Positions 33,660-42,575 of a stretch of 64,000 nucleotides of DNA are shown here, piece by piece (within the stretch, counting starts at the first letter, position 1; each line of letters begins with the position of its first letter). Under the pieces are notes generated by a model. It was not told the origin of the DNA. It saw only the letters and a list, made by a program, of their open reading frames with translations, and made no database searches. Where the stretch lies: the NCBI GenBank assembly GCA_003343705.1, contig QAKR01000014.1:1-64000 (forward strand). The letters run 5' to 3'. Made by a program: the position numbers and the translations under genes. This stretch comes from Clostridiales bacterium. Lineage in GTDB: Bacteria > Bacillota > Clostridia > Oscillospirales > UBA644.

Positions 33660-34445
33660 TTACTTTGTTATTTCAAAAATACCATCTAAAATATAGCTTG
33701 GTCTGTATGGGAAAAGTTCGATATTTTCGGTATTTGTAACACCGGTGAGGACAAGTGTTGTTTCAATTCCGCTTTCTATGCCTGCAATAATATCGGTGTC
33801 CATTCGGTCCCCGACGATCATTGCTTCGTCTGGAGCAACACCAAGAAGCTTCATCGCATGGCGCATCATTAACGGGTTAGGTTTGCCTATGAAATATGCT
33901 TGTTTGCCAGTTGTTAATTCAATAGGGGATATCAGGGCTTTAGTTGCCGGTATAAGCCCATGTTCAGCAGGAGCTGTCATGTCGGGATTTGTCCCTATCA
34001 GCTTTGCTCCGCCTAAAACAAGCCTTACTGCTTTTTTTATTCTGTCGTATGTATACGAAGGTGTTTCGCCTACTACAACATAGTCCGGGTTAACGTCGTT
34101 CATTGAAAGGCCTGCTGCGTAAATAGCGTTTATTAGCCCTGCTTCACCTATAACATATGCACTTCCACCGGGTGTCTGATTTGCCAGAAATGCAGCAGTT
34201 GCTACTGCGCTTGTATAGAAGTGGTCTTCAGGAACATCAAGACCTAGCCTGGAAAGCTTTTGTGAAAGCTCCCTGGGCGATCTTTCGCTTGAGTTTGTTA
34301 AGAATAGGAATTTTTTATCATTTTCTGTTAGCCACTCAACAAATTCTTTTGCTCCCGGTAAAAGTTTGCTTCCATGGTACATAACTCCGTCCATGTCGCA
34401 TATAAAGCCTTTTTTATCTTTAATGTGTTCTATATTTTTTATCAT
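33660..34445 (-). CDS. HAD-IIA family sugar/nucleotide phosphatase (NagD-like)
   Basis: This 261-aa protein has the HAD nucleophile motif GFICDMDGVMYHGSKL (Asp17 and Asp19), motif II LTNSSERSP, a C2-type cap (residues 80-185, VVVGETPSYTYDRI), motif III Lys in YFIGKPNPLMM and motif IV MIVGDRMDTDIIAG. Members dephosphorylate phosphosugars, nucleotides or phosphoglycolate; the substrate is not predictable. The SD is AAGGAGACGACAG. It is transcribed in the same direction as sigA-dnaG but 51 bp downstream of sigA. Confidence 0.87.
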   Translation of the reverse strand: MIKNIEHIKDKKGFICDMDGVMYHGSKLLPGAKEFVEWLTENDKKFLFLTNSSERSPRELSQKLSRLGLDVPEDHFYTSAVATAAFLANQTPGGSAYVIGEAGLINAIYAAGLSMNDVNPDYVVVGETPSYTYDRIKKAVRLVLGGAKLIGTNPDMTAPAEHGLIPATKALISPIELTTGKQAYFIGKPNPLMMRHAMKLLGVAPDEAMIVGDRMDTDIIAGIESGIETTLVLTGVTNTENIELFPYRPSYILDGIFEITK

Positions 34446-34496
34446 CTGTCGTCTCCTTAAGGTATGGATAACTTAATTGTTCACACCTGTATTATT

Positions 34497-35600
34497 TTAA
34501 TCTAAGAAATCTTTTAGGCGTTTGCTTCTGCTGGGATGTCGAAGCTTGCGTAGTGCCTTTGCTTCAATTTGGCGGATACGCTCACGGGTTACTCTAAATT
34601 CACGGCCTACTTCTTCAAGTGTTCTTGTTCTGCCGTCTTCAAGGCCGAATCTTAAACGAAGAACACGGGCTTCACGATCTGAAAGTGTTTTCAAAACTTC
34701 ATTTAGCTCCTCTTTAAGAAGCGTTTGTGAGGCTACATCTGAAGGAGCGGGAATATCATCATCTGCCAAAAAGTCTCCTAAATGGCTGTCTTCTTCTTCA
34801 CCTACAGGGCTTTCAAGAGAAACCGGTTCGAGTGCAACTTTCATTATTTCGCGTACACGCTCAACAGGCATATTCATTTCTGCAGCTATTTCATCAGCTT
34901 GAGGTTGACGAGCAAGCTCTTGGACAAGTGCGCGTTCAGTTTTTAACAAACGATTAATTGTTTCAACCATATGAACAGGGATTCGTATCGTTCTTGCCTG
35001 GTCTGCTATAGCACGGGTTATTGCTTGCCTAATCCACCAGGTAGCATATGTTGAGAATTTATAACCTTTGGTGCTGTCAAACTTATCAACAGCTTTTATA
35101 AGGCCTAAATTGCCTTCTTGTATGAGGTCGAGGAATAAAAGCCCTCTACCAACATATCTTTTTGCTATGCTGACAACAAGCCTGAGGTTTGCTTCATTAA
35201 GTTTCTTCTTTGCCTCCGGATCACCTTTAGCAATTCTCTCTGCCAGCTCATTTTCTTCATCTGAGTTAAGAAGAGGAACACGGCCTATTTCATGAAGGTA
35301 TACTTTAACCGGGTCGTCAATAGTTATACCTTCAGCTTGTAATAAAGCTTCCATGTCTTCAGGGTCAACGGGTAACGAATTTACCTCATCTTCCAAAGAT
35401 TTCAGGTCTGGGTCAATATTAAAATCTTCTTCAATTTCAATGTCGGAAGTTCGCAGCTCGTCAATGACGATTGCAATTTGTTCCGGGGTCAAATCAATGC
35501 GGTCAAGCTCTTCCGTTATTTCATTATAAGAAAGAGTTCCCTTTTCTTTACCCCTTTCAAGGAGTGATTTAATCACGGCCTTTTTTTCATTTGCATCCAT
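34497..35600 (-). CDS. sigA: primary sigma factor (SigA/RpoD)
   Basis: This 367-aa factor has region 1.1-like N-terminal residues (1-80), region 1.2 (DPVKVYLHEIGRVPLL), region 2 (LRLVVSIAKRYVGRGLLFLD, LIQEGNLGLIKAVDKFD, YKFSTYATWWIRQAITRAI), region 3, and region 4 (REARVLRLRFGLEDGRTRTL, TRERIRQIEAKALRKLRHP). The length is that of Firmicute SigA, without the long insertion of the E. coli protein. It directs transcription from the TTGACA/TATAAT promoters seen throughout the window. Its start overlaps the end of dnaG by 14 bp, giving the conserved dnaG-sigA order. Confidence 0.97.
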   Translation of the reverse strand: MDANEKKAVIKSLLERGKEKGTLSYNEITEELDRIDLTPEQIAIVIDELRTSDIEIEEDFNIDPDLKSLEDEVNSLPVDPEDMEALLQAEGITIDDPVKVYLHEIGRVPLLNSDEENELAERIAKGDPEAKKKLNEANLRLVVSIAKRYVGRGLLFLDLIQEGNLGLIKAVDKFDSTKGYKFSTYATWWIRQAITRAIADQARTIRIPVHMVETINRLLKTERALVQELARQPQADEIAAEMNMPVERVREIMKVALEPVSLESPVGEEEDSHLGDFLADDDIPAPSDVASQTLLKEELNEVLKTLSDREARVLRLRFGLEDGRTRTLEEVGREFRVTRERIRQIEAKALRKLRHPSRSKRLKDFLD

Positions 35601-37368
35601 TTTTTCTTTTCTCCCTTATCTTTTGTAATTGAGCTTCAAATGACTCGTCTGTATCAAATCCAGCTTGAATAATGCTGTTTCTCTGTTCTTTAAGCTGTTC
35701 ACATAACTCGCAAAGAGTGTTTGGCGAAACCGATAATGCGTTTATATCTGTAATGAACGAGTGTATGTATGATATTTCAGAGGGTTCGAAATGCTTTGAA
35801 AGCATGTTTAAATGCTCTCCTGCCGGGTTTTGTTTTATTTTTTCCGAAACTGCGTTAAATACTCTTCTGTTAAAATCAGTTACAAAATCGGCTTCTCCGA
35901 TATTTTTTTCGACATCGTCTATTTTTTCAGGGTAGTTAAGCAGAATTGAAATAATATCTTCTTCAATCTTTGCGGCTTTAGGCCACTTTTGTTTTTGTGG
36001 GTTTATTCTGTCGTTGCGGCTTTGAATTTCAGAAAGGAGTTTTCTTTTTTCATCGCGTTTTGCCTTGACACTTAATTTTTTTTGTAGCATTTTTAACTCG
36101 GCTGTCAGTGAATCAGGTTTTATACCCATATCTCGTGCAATTTTTTCTGTATAAACAGCTCTTTCCACCGGGCTTTGTATCCCCGCCAAAACGTTTATCA
36201 GTTCTTTAATACACAGAGTTTTTTCACTTTCAAGTGTAAGGTTGTATTTTTGTTTTACTGTTAGAATTTTATATTCCGTAGAATTAGGCGAGACTTCAAG
36301 CATTCTTTTAAACATTGCCGGCCCGCCTTCTGTTTTCATCAAGTCGTCAGGGTCTTTCCCTCCTTGAACTGTTAAAACCCGAACTGTGAGCCCGTTTGCT
36401 TCAAGAATATCTATTGAACGCGCAGTTGCTTTTTTTCCTGCTCCATCGCTGTCAAAGCAAACAGCCACGTTTGTGTTATATCGCTTAAGCAGCAATGCTT
36501 GTCTTTGTGTAAAAGCTGTTCCTAATGACGCAACAGCTGAAGTAAATCCTGCTTGATGAAGGGATATGACGTCCATATATCCTTCGCAAATTATTATTTG
36601 AGGTGCTTTAGAATCTTTTGCAAAGTTCATCGCAAATAGGTTGTCCTGCTTTTTAAAAACAACTGTATCTGACGTGTTTAAATATTTTGCAGGGGCATCT
36701 TTATCAAATGTTCTTCCGCCAAACCCTACTACATTTCCTCGGTGGTCTATTATGGGAAACATTGTTCTATCTCTGAATCTGTCAAAAGTACGGCCGTTTT
36801 CATTTTTAAGTGCAAGCCCTGCTGCAATAATATCCGACACATTATAACCTTTTTCAATCAAATGATTTAAAAGTGAGTCCCAAGCAGGTGGGGAATATCC
36901 TAGCCCGAAATGTTTTATGGTTGACATTTTTAACTGCCTTGATGAGAAATATTCAAGCCCTCTGGTTCCTTCAGTAGACATCATAAAGTCATGATAAAAC
37001 CTTGCCGCAACACGGTTTATTTCATAAACACGTTTTCGTAGTGCGGCAAGTTCACTATCCATAAAATCTTTACGGGGAACTTTTATCCCGGCAATATCTG
37101 CAAGATGCTGAACCGCTTCGGGAAAAGAAAGATTCTCAATCTTCATTATAAATGTTATAACATCACCGCCTGCGCCACAGCCAAAACAATAAAACATTTG
37201 TTTTTGGACACTTACATGAAAAGACGGTGTGCGTTCGCCATGAAACGGGCAGAGAGCGACAAAATCACTACCGCTGCGTTTTAAATCGACATATCTTGAA
37301 ATAATACTCTCAATATCACAGCGTGATCGTAAATCGCTTAAAAACTCATCGCCAAAGCCGTAAGCCAA
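35587..37368 (-). CDS. dnaG: DNA primase
   Basis: This 593-aa enzyme makes RNA primers for DNA replication. It has an N-terminal CHC2 zinc finger (CPFHGERTPSF and YCFGCGAGGD, residues 41-66), the catalytic core with EGYMDVI and the TOPRIM acidic residues in FDSDGAGKKATARS and GKDPDD, and a C-terminal DnaB-interaction domain (from about 430). The start codon is TTG (37368) after AAAGGGG with 7-bp spacing. It is followed by sigA with a 14-bp overlap. Confidence 0.96.
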   Translation of the reverse strand: MAYGFGDEFLSDLRSRCDIESIISRYVDLKRSGSDFVALCPFHGERTPSFHVSVQKQMFYCFGCGAGGDVITFIMKIENLSFPEAVQHLADIAGIKVPRKDFMDSELAALRKRVYEINRVAARFYHDFMMSTEGTRGLEYFSSRQLKMSTIKHFGLGYSPPAWDSLLNHLIEKGYNVSDIIAAGLALKNENGRTFDRFRDRTMFPIIDHRGNVVGFGGRTFDKDAPAKYLNTSDTVVFKKQDNLFAMNFAKDSKAPQIIICEGYMDVISLHQAGFTSAVASLGTAFTQRQALLLKRYNTNVAVCFDSDGAGKKATARSIDILEANGLTVRVLTVQGGKDPDDLMKTEGGPAMFKRMLEVSPNSTEYKILTVKQKYNLTLESEKTLCIKELINVLAGIQSPVERAVYTEKIARDMGIKPDSLTAELKMLQKKLSVKAKRDEKRKLLSEIQSRNDRINPQKQKWPKAAKIEEDIISILLNYPEKIDDVEKNIGEADFVTDFNRRVFNAVSEKIKQNPAGEHLNMLSKHFEPSEISYIHSFITDINALSVSPNTLCELCEQLKEQRNSIIQAGFDTDESFEAQLQKIREKRKNGCK

Positions 37369-37684
37369 TTAAATACCCCTTTCGTTTAAATACCTACTCT
37401 TATACTTATACTCGAAAAAAATCGAAAATCCTACTTACTATTTGTTTTATCACAAAAAAAACAAATTTATAAGTAGTATATAATTATTTTTATTATGTGA
37501 TAAATCATATTCTTCTCAAAATGTATGCAAATAATACTATAAATAGCCATAATGTTGACAAAAAACAATAAATATGCTATACTACTGGTAATAAATAGCA
37601 GTTTTAAATATCGGTCACCGGCAAAATTATTATAAATGAAAAAGGTAAAGAAATTGAATTGGATATAGAAAGGTTTGGTAAAGT
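37369..37684. other. 316-bp intergenic region upstream of the first dockerin gene
   Basis: Very AT-rich. It holds the promoter at 37555-37583 and a leader of about 95 nt. A 25-codon frame (about 37611-37684, containing VTGKIIINEKGKEIELDIER) runs up to the start codon but has no start codon of its own. Nothing else is recognisable. Confidence 0.55.
37555..37583 (+). promoter_or_regulatory. sigma-A promoter of the first dockerin gene
   Basis: TTGACA (37555-37560), a 17-bp spacer and TATACT (37578-37583), about 100 bp before the start codon. Confidence 0.8.
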
Positions 37685-39769
37685 ATGAAAAAAATTATTT
37701 CAGCTGTGTTGACGGCAGTACTTTTTTGTTCTATGTTTGTCATTGTATCAGATGCCGCTACAATGGGGAAAACGCAAAGCAAGCTTGTAGCCGAGCTTAC
37801 GGAATTTATTAAAACAGCACAGACACAAGTTACACGTGATGACTGGCAAAATGTCCCCGGTGAAACAGGTGAACATCCGTTGACAACTATACTAAAAACA
37901 AAAATCGAAGAATCAAAAGCTTTACGCGCTGAAAGAAATATTGATAAAATGGATGCGTTTCTTGTAGAGCTTTACGGAGGTTGGGTAGAGATAAAAGATA
38001 AACATGGGTACGGTACAGGGGAGTACGGTTATGGTGATATTAACAAACCATATACAGAATACCTTAACACACTTAACTTAAGTTGGGGTGGAGGCAATTA
38101 TCAAAAGGGAAATCATACAGGGTTAGAATACACTATTTATTATGGTGAAAAGCCTTTCTCACAATTAAAAAGTGAAGACTATACAATTGAAAGCTGGAAA
38201 CTTGTCAGCAATGCAGTAGACAATATAAAAGAATATATGAATATTACAGCAGAATATCCTTGTACTCATCTTGCTGTATGTACACGTTCGGAAATGTTTA
38301 ATAATATTCAAAAGTATTATGAAGCATATGATAAATTATTTGCTTTTACGGGAGATAAAGAAGTCAATAAATACAGAGGCCTTTTATATGATGTTCTTTA
38401 CCGTAAATATGATTATACTTTTGAAGAACAATATTCGGTTATGGATGTGACAAAAACGGAAGATTGCCCCGCTTTTATAGCATTTAGAGACTTTGTTGAT
38501 AAATGCCGCCAGGTTTACGAAGATACAAGTGCGACCCTTGAACAAATCAAAGCTTGTCTTGATATTGATCCATGGTATACGGTTAAAAATAATGATTCAA
38601 CATATATTATAAAAAAGACTGAAGCTGAAGCAAGAATTGCTGATGGTGCTTTAAATGAATCAGATATTGTCATGAAAACAGATGAAAGCGGTAATCCTAC
38701 AGGGGAGCATCTGACAACATATGTTTATGAAAATAAGATGAATGAATATATTCAAAACTTTAGAGATAGCCTGTTTTTAGGTAAATGGTATATAAGTCAA
38801 AAAGACTCTATATATAATAAATCAGTTATTGAATATAATAATGGAAAATTCACTGAAGATAATTGGAATACTTTTTTAATGGCATACAAACAAATTAATG
38901 CTTCCGTTTCGAATTATTTAACAGATGAAAGTGCTTACATTGCTGCTGTTGAGAATATGAAAGAAGCCTATAATCAAATGGTTCTTCCTCCAGATGTTAC
39001 TAAAAAACAGTATTATATTGCTTATATGGATATTAAAGAGTGGGTTAAAAAGTCTGATATGTCTGTTTATACTGATGCCAGCTTGAATGTTTTTAATACA
39101 TCAATATCAGTGTTTGAAGAAAACTATGCCTTATATCAGAACGGTTCACAAAATATAACAGAAGACGATTTATATACCTTTGTAATTTACATTTATAATG
39201 CAAAAGACCAGTTGGAACAAAAAACTACTCAAATTCCCGAAATTGATTTTGAAAGTTTTGTCAATAAAATGCAGATTTATATTGATGAAGAAAATTATAT
39301 TTATGATGAATTTAACAGCTGGGTTGAAGTAAAAGAATTTAATGATATTCAAAAAGAATGTTTTGAAGTTTATAAGCAGGAATATAATAAATTAAAGAAT
39401 ATTATTGAAACGGCTTTACAAGAAATTTATGCGCATAAGGCTAATCCTGGTGTAGCCATTACGGTTACTCAAGATGATATTCAGTCTGCCATGATAGAAG
39501 AAGCTTCTGCAAAGACTTCGCTTATACTTGCAATAATGGATATGGGGATGGATAAAATTCCTAATAAGCTGTTTAAAATTGGGGATGCAGACGGTAGCGG
39601 ATCTGTTCTTCTTGCAGACGCAATGAAAACATTTCAGCATGTTGCAGGAAAAACAGTTCTGAAAGGCGGCAGTTTTGTCGCAGCTGATATTGATGGTGAT
39701 AATAATGTTGCACTTAACGATGCAATGAAAATCTTTCAGTTCGTAGCAGGCAAAGTAGATAATCTTTAA
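37685..39769 (+). CDS. secreted protein with FIVAR-like helical repeats and C-terminal dockerin
   Basis: This 694-aa protein begins with a signal peptide (residues 1-25, cleavage near VSDAA). The middle is helical, with FIVAR-like repeats (NWNTFLMAYKQINASVSNYL then MKEAYNQMV; also YTIESWKLVSNAVDNIKEYM), which in other surface proteins act as spacers or binding modules. Residues 633-694 are a dockerin-like tandem: GDADGSGSVLLADAMKTFQH and AADIDGDNNVALNDAMKIFQ, each with DxDxDG-type calcium loops. It should therefore bind a cohesin on a scaffold or on the cell surface. No catalytic domain is visible. Its dockerin is close to that of the protein at 51846-54824. GAAAGG lies 11 bp before the ATG. 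Confidence 0.82.
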   Translation: MKKIISAVLTAVLFCSMFVIVSDAATMGKTQSKLVAELTEFIKTAQTQVTRDDWQNVPGETGEHPLTTILKTKIEESKALRAERNIDKMDAFLVELYGGWVEIKDKHGYGTGEYGYGDINKPYTEYLNTLNLSWGGGNYQKGNHTGLEYTIYYGEKPFSQLKSEDYTIESWKLVSNAVDNIKEYMNITAEYPCTHLAVCTRSEMFNNIQKYYEAYDKLFAFTGDKEVNKYRGLLYDVLYRKYDYTFEEQYSVMDVTKTEDCPAFIAFRDFVDKCRQVYEDTSATLEQIKACLDIDPWYTVKNNDSTYIIKKTEAEARIADGALNESDIVMKTDESGNPTGEHLTTYVYENKMNEYIQNFRDSLFLGKWYISQKDSIYNKSVIEYNNGKFTEDNWNTFLMAYKQINASVSNYLTDESAYIAAVENMKEAYNQMVLPPDVTKKQYYIAYMDIKEWVKKSDMSVYTDASLNVFNTSISVFEENYALYQNGSQNITEDDLYTFVIYIYNAKDQLEQKTTQIPEIDFESFVNKMQIYIDEENYIYDEFNSWVEVKEFNDIQKECFEVYKQEYNKLKNIIETALQEIYAHKANPGVAITVTQDDIQSAMIEEASAKTSLILAIMDMGMDKIPNKLFKIGDADGSGSVLLADAMKTFQHVAGKTVLKGGSFVAADIDGDNNVALNDAMKIFQFVAGKVDNL

Positions 39770-39814
39770 TACTTATATATATAAGCAAGGTCGCAGAATT
39801 CTCCTGCGACCTTG

Positions 39815-39846
39815 CCGCATGTAGACAAAGTCTTGTCTACATGCGG
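39815..39846 (+). terminator. long perfect hairpin downstream of the dockerin gene
   Basis: CCGCATGTAGACAA and TTGTCTACATGCGG pair perfectly around AGTC. There is no T-run, so it may stabilise the mRNA or belong to a repeat element rather than terminate. Confidence 0.5.
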
Positions 39847-39953
39847 TAGACTAAAGAGAAATGTTCTGATTAGGCTTTTCTGTGCCGACAGGCGTACAGA
39901 GGTACGTTGAGACTCAGAAAAGTCAAAAGTTAAAAAAGCTGATAAAATCAGTA

Positions 39954-39981
39954 AAAAACGTGGTAATCCACGTTTTTTACA
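39954..39981. terminator. bidirectional terminator
   Basis: AAAAAACGTGG and CCACGTTTTTT form an 11-bp stem with loop TAAT and symmetrical U-runs. Confidence 0.8.
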
Positions 39982-40063
39982 CCTTTAAAATCTTAAATAT
40001 TAATTAACGATAACTTATTTTGAAACTAAGCTTTTTTCGGTCAGGGCGTTTGTCGTTAGTCTG

Positions 40064-40090
40064 AAGGTCGCAGGAGAATCCTACGACCTT
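40064..40090 (-). terminator. hairpin just after the clpC stop
   Basis: AAGGTCGCAGGA pairs with TCCTACGACCTT around GAA. It has T-runs on the plus strand and lies 5 bp beyond the clpC stop on the minus strand. It repeats the arms of the hairpin at about 39786. Confidence 0.6.
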
Positions 40091-40094
40091 TTTT

Positions 40095-42539
40095 TTATTC
40101 TTTTTCAAAAACTATTTTACCTTCAGAAGCTTTTGCTATAACCTTATCTCCGTTAGTAAAAGTTTTATCAAGCATTTTTTCAGCAATGCTATCCTCAATA
40201 AGCGATTGAATTGCACGTTTAAGCGGCCTTGCCCCGTAAATAACATCAAAACCTTTATCCGCAATTATATCTATTGCACTGTCGTCAACAGTCAAGGATA
40301 TTCCAAGATCTGTAAGCCGTTTTTGAACGCCCACAACAAGCCGTTTAGCTATTTCACGTATGCTTTGTTTATTCAGTTGTTCAAAAACAATTATATCGTC
40401 TATACGGTTTAAAAACTCCGGACGAAAAGTCCGTTTCAGTTCGCCCATTACGTCATTTTTAATTTTTTCCTGTGTTTTTGAAAATTCATCTTCTTGCGGC
40501 GTAAAACCAAGCTTTTTTTGCTCTGTTATCATTTTAGCACCGATGTTTGAAGTCATTATGATAACTGTATTTTTAAAGTCAACTTTTCTGCCCTGTGCGT
40601 CAGTTAAGATACCGTCGTCAAGAATTTGCAAAAGCACATTGAAAACATCGGGATGTGCTTTTTCAATTTCGTCAAATAAAATAACGCTGTATGGTTTACG
40701 ACGAACTTTTTCGGTAAGCTGCCCACCTTCGTCAAATCCTACATATCCCGGAGGTGATCCAATAAGACGTGAAACTGTGTGTTTTTCCATATATTCAGAC
40801 ATATCTACACGAATCATGGAATTTTCATCGCCGAACATAACTTCTGAAAGAGCTTTTGAAAGTTCTGTTTTCCCTACACCGGTAGGCCCTAAGAAAAGGA
40901 AGGAACCAACAGGCCGTTTCGGGTCTTTTAACCCTACACGTCCGCGGCGTATTGCTTTTGCAACGGATTTTACGGCTTCATCTTGCCCCACAACACGTTC
41001 GTGCAGAATATTTTCCATGTTTAAAAGACGTTCGCTTTCTTCGTTAACAAGTTTTTTAACGGGAATACCTGTTGACTGGGAAATAACATCTTCTATTTCA
41101 TTGCTTGAAACAACAAGGTTTTTAGATGAGTTTTCATCAGCCCATTTTTTCTTCAATGTAGCAAGCTCTTCTTCTGCTTTCTTTTCATCATCACGGAGTC
41201 TTGCTGCTTTTTCAAAGTCTTGATTATGAACTGCGTCTTCTTTTTCAGCGATAATTCGTGCAATGTTTGCTTCTTTTTCTTTTAGATCCGGAGGAGCGGT
41301 TAAACTTTGTATTCTGATTCGGCTTGCTGCTTCATCCATAAGATCTATGGCTTTGTCCGGTAAATATCTATCTTGAATATATCTTTTAGAAAGCCGTACC
41401 GCGCTCTCTATTGCGTCATCAGTTATTTTTACCTTATGATGGGCTTCGTACTTATCTCGAATACCTTTAAGAATTGCAATTGCGTCTTCAACTGACGGCT
41501 CTTCAACAATTATAGGTTGGAAACGACGTTCAAGAGCTGCGTCTTTTTCTATGTTTTTACGATATTCATCCAGTGTCGTTGCGCCTATTACCTGTAACTC
41601 ACCTCGGGCTAATGACGGTTTAAGAATGTTTGCTGCGTCAACTGCCCCTTCTGCAGAACCCGCACCTACAAGCACATGAATTTCATCAATAAACAAAATT
41701 ACATTTCCTGCTTTTGTAACTTCATTAATTGAATTTTTAATACGCTCCTCAAAGTCGCCCCTGTACTTACTTCCAGCAATCATTGATGCAATATCAAGTG
41801 TAACAACACGTTTACCCTTTAACATCTCAGGGACTTTCCCGTCGATAATATGCTGAGCCAATCCTTCGGCAATTGCAGTTTTGCCTACACCGGGTTCACC
41901 TATAAGACAGGGATTGTTTTTAGTACGTCTTGAAAGAATTTGTATAACACGTTCTATTTCTTTTGTTCTTCCAATAACAGGGTCGATTTTATGGTCTGCT
42001 GCCATATCTGTAAGATCTCTGCCGAATGTGTCAAGAGTTGGAGTATCTTTATGTGTTTTCTTTCCGGTTTTCCGGTCTTTTTGTTCTGTACGGTCTCCCT
42101 GTGCAGCAACAAGCCCCATACTCTCAAGAATATCGGCGTATATATCCTTAATATCGGCACCGTCAAGTTCTATAATTTCAACACCTTTACTGTCACGTTC
42201 ACGTAAAAGTGCCATCAAAAGGTGCTCTGTTCCGATAACGTTATGCCCTGTTTGACGTGCTTCAAGAAAAGACTGTTCAAGTATCTTTTTAAGACGAGGT
42301 GTCATATCCTGTCCGGAAACTGTTGACGGTGTCCCTGTCCCGATAAGCTCTGATATTTTGGAAACAACATATTCGCTTGTTATTCCGTTTTGTAATAAAA
42401 CTTTATGTGCCACGCTTTCGTGAGTTTGGGTAAGACCTAAAAGTAAATGTTCCGTTCCTATATATCCGTGCCCAAGCTCTTGAGCCGAACGCATAGCCGA
42501 GTTAAGAGCTTCGGAAGCTTTTGAAGAAAAATTATTCAT
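40095..42539 (-). CDS. clpC: Clp protease ATPase ClpC
   Basis: This 814-aa Hsp100 has a double Clp_N domain (residues 1-145, FSSKASEALNSAMRSAQELG), AAA1 (Walker A GEPGVGKTAIAEGLA, Walker B VILFIDEIH), a UVR/M-domain region (410-470, EKEDAVHNQDFEKAARLRDD) that binds the adaptor McsB or MecA, and AAA2 (GPTGVGKTELSKAL, ILFDEIEKAHPDV). The LGF loop (KKLGFTPQED) docks ClpP. It unfolds arginine-phosphorylated and other substrates. The ATG at 42539 is preferred because AAAGGA lies 9 bp upstream; an ATG at 42548 abuts that SD. It is the last gene of the CtsR operon. Confidence 0.97.
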   Translation of the reverse strand: MNNFSSKASEALNSAMRSAQELGHGYIGTEHLLLGLTQTHESVAHKVLLQNGITSEYVVSKISELIGTGTPSTVSGQDMTPRLKKILEQSFLEARQTGHNVIGTEHLLMALLRERDSKGVEIIELDGADIKDIYADILESMGLVAAQGDRTEQKDRKTGKKTHKDTPTLDTFGRDLTDMAADHKIDPVIGRTKEIERVIQILSRRTKNNPCLIGEPGVGKTAIAEGLAQHIIDGKVPEMLKGKRVVTLDIASMIAGSKYRGDFEERIKNSINEVTKAGNVILFIDEIHVLVGAGSAEGAVDAANILKPSLARGELQVIGATTLDEYRKNIEKDAALERRFQPIIVEEPSVEDAIAILKGIRDKYEAHHKVKITDDAIESAVRLSKRYIQDRYLPDKAIDLMDEAASRIRIQSLTAPPDLKEKEANIARIIAEKEDAVHNQDFEKAARLRDDEKKAEEELATLKKKWADENSSKNLVVSSNEIEDVISQSTGIPVKKLVNEESERLLNMENILHERVVGQDEAVKSVAKAIRRGRVGLKDPKRPVGSFLFLGPTGVGKTELSKALSEVMFGDENSMIRVDMSEYMEKHTVSRLIGSPPGYVGFDEGGQLTEKVRRKPYSVILFDEIEKAHPDVFNVLLQILDDGILTDAQGRKVDFKNTVIIMTSNIGAKMITEQKKLGFTPQEDEFSKTQEKIKNDVMGELKRTFRPEFLNRIDDIIVFEQLNKQSIREIAKRLVVGVQKRLTDLGISLTVDDSAIDIIADKGFDVIYGARPLKRAIQSLIEDSIAEKMLDKTFTNGDKVIAKASEGKIVFEKE

Positions 42540-42575
42540 ATTTATCATTCCTTTCCGTTTGAATGTTTATTTATA

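Larger units (their letters stand above)
39770..40094. other. 325-bp intergenic region made almost wholly of hairpins
   Basis: Between the dockerin gene and clpC (convergent) lie, in order: a hairpin with AAGGTCGCAG/CTGCGACCTT (about 39786-39812), a 14-bp perfect hairpin (39815-39846), a long imperfect palindrome with CTTTTCTG/CAGAAAAG arms (about 39872-39919), a terminator (39954-39981) and a hairpin with AAGGTCGCAGGA/TCCTACGACCTT (40064-40090) that repeats the first. No coding frame with an SD is present. Confidence 0.65.

Noticed and set aside
37611..37684. Protein-like 25-codon stretch just before the first dockerin gene
   Set aside because: There is no start codon and a stop lies directly upstream; it is more likely chance or a remnant than a gene.
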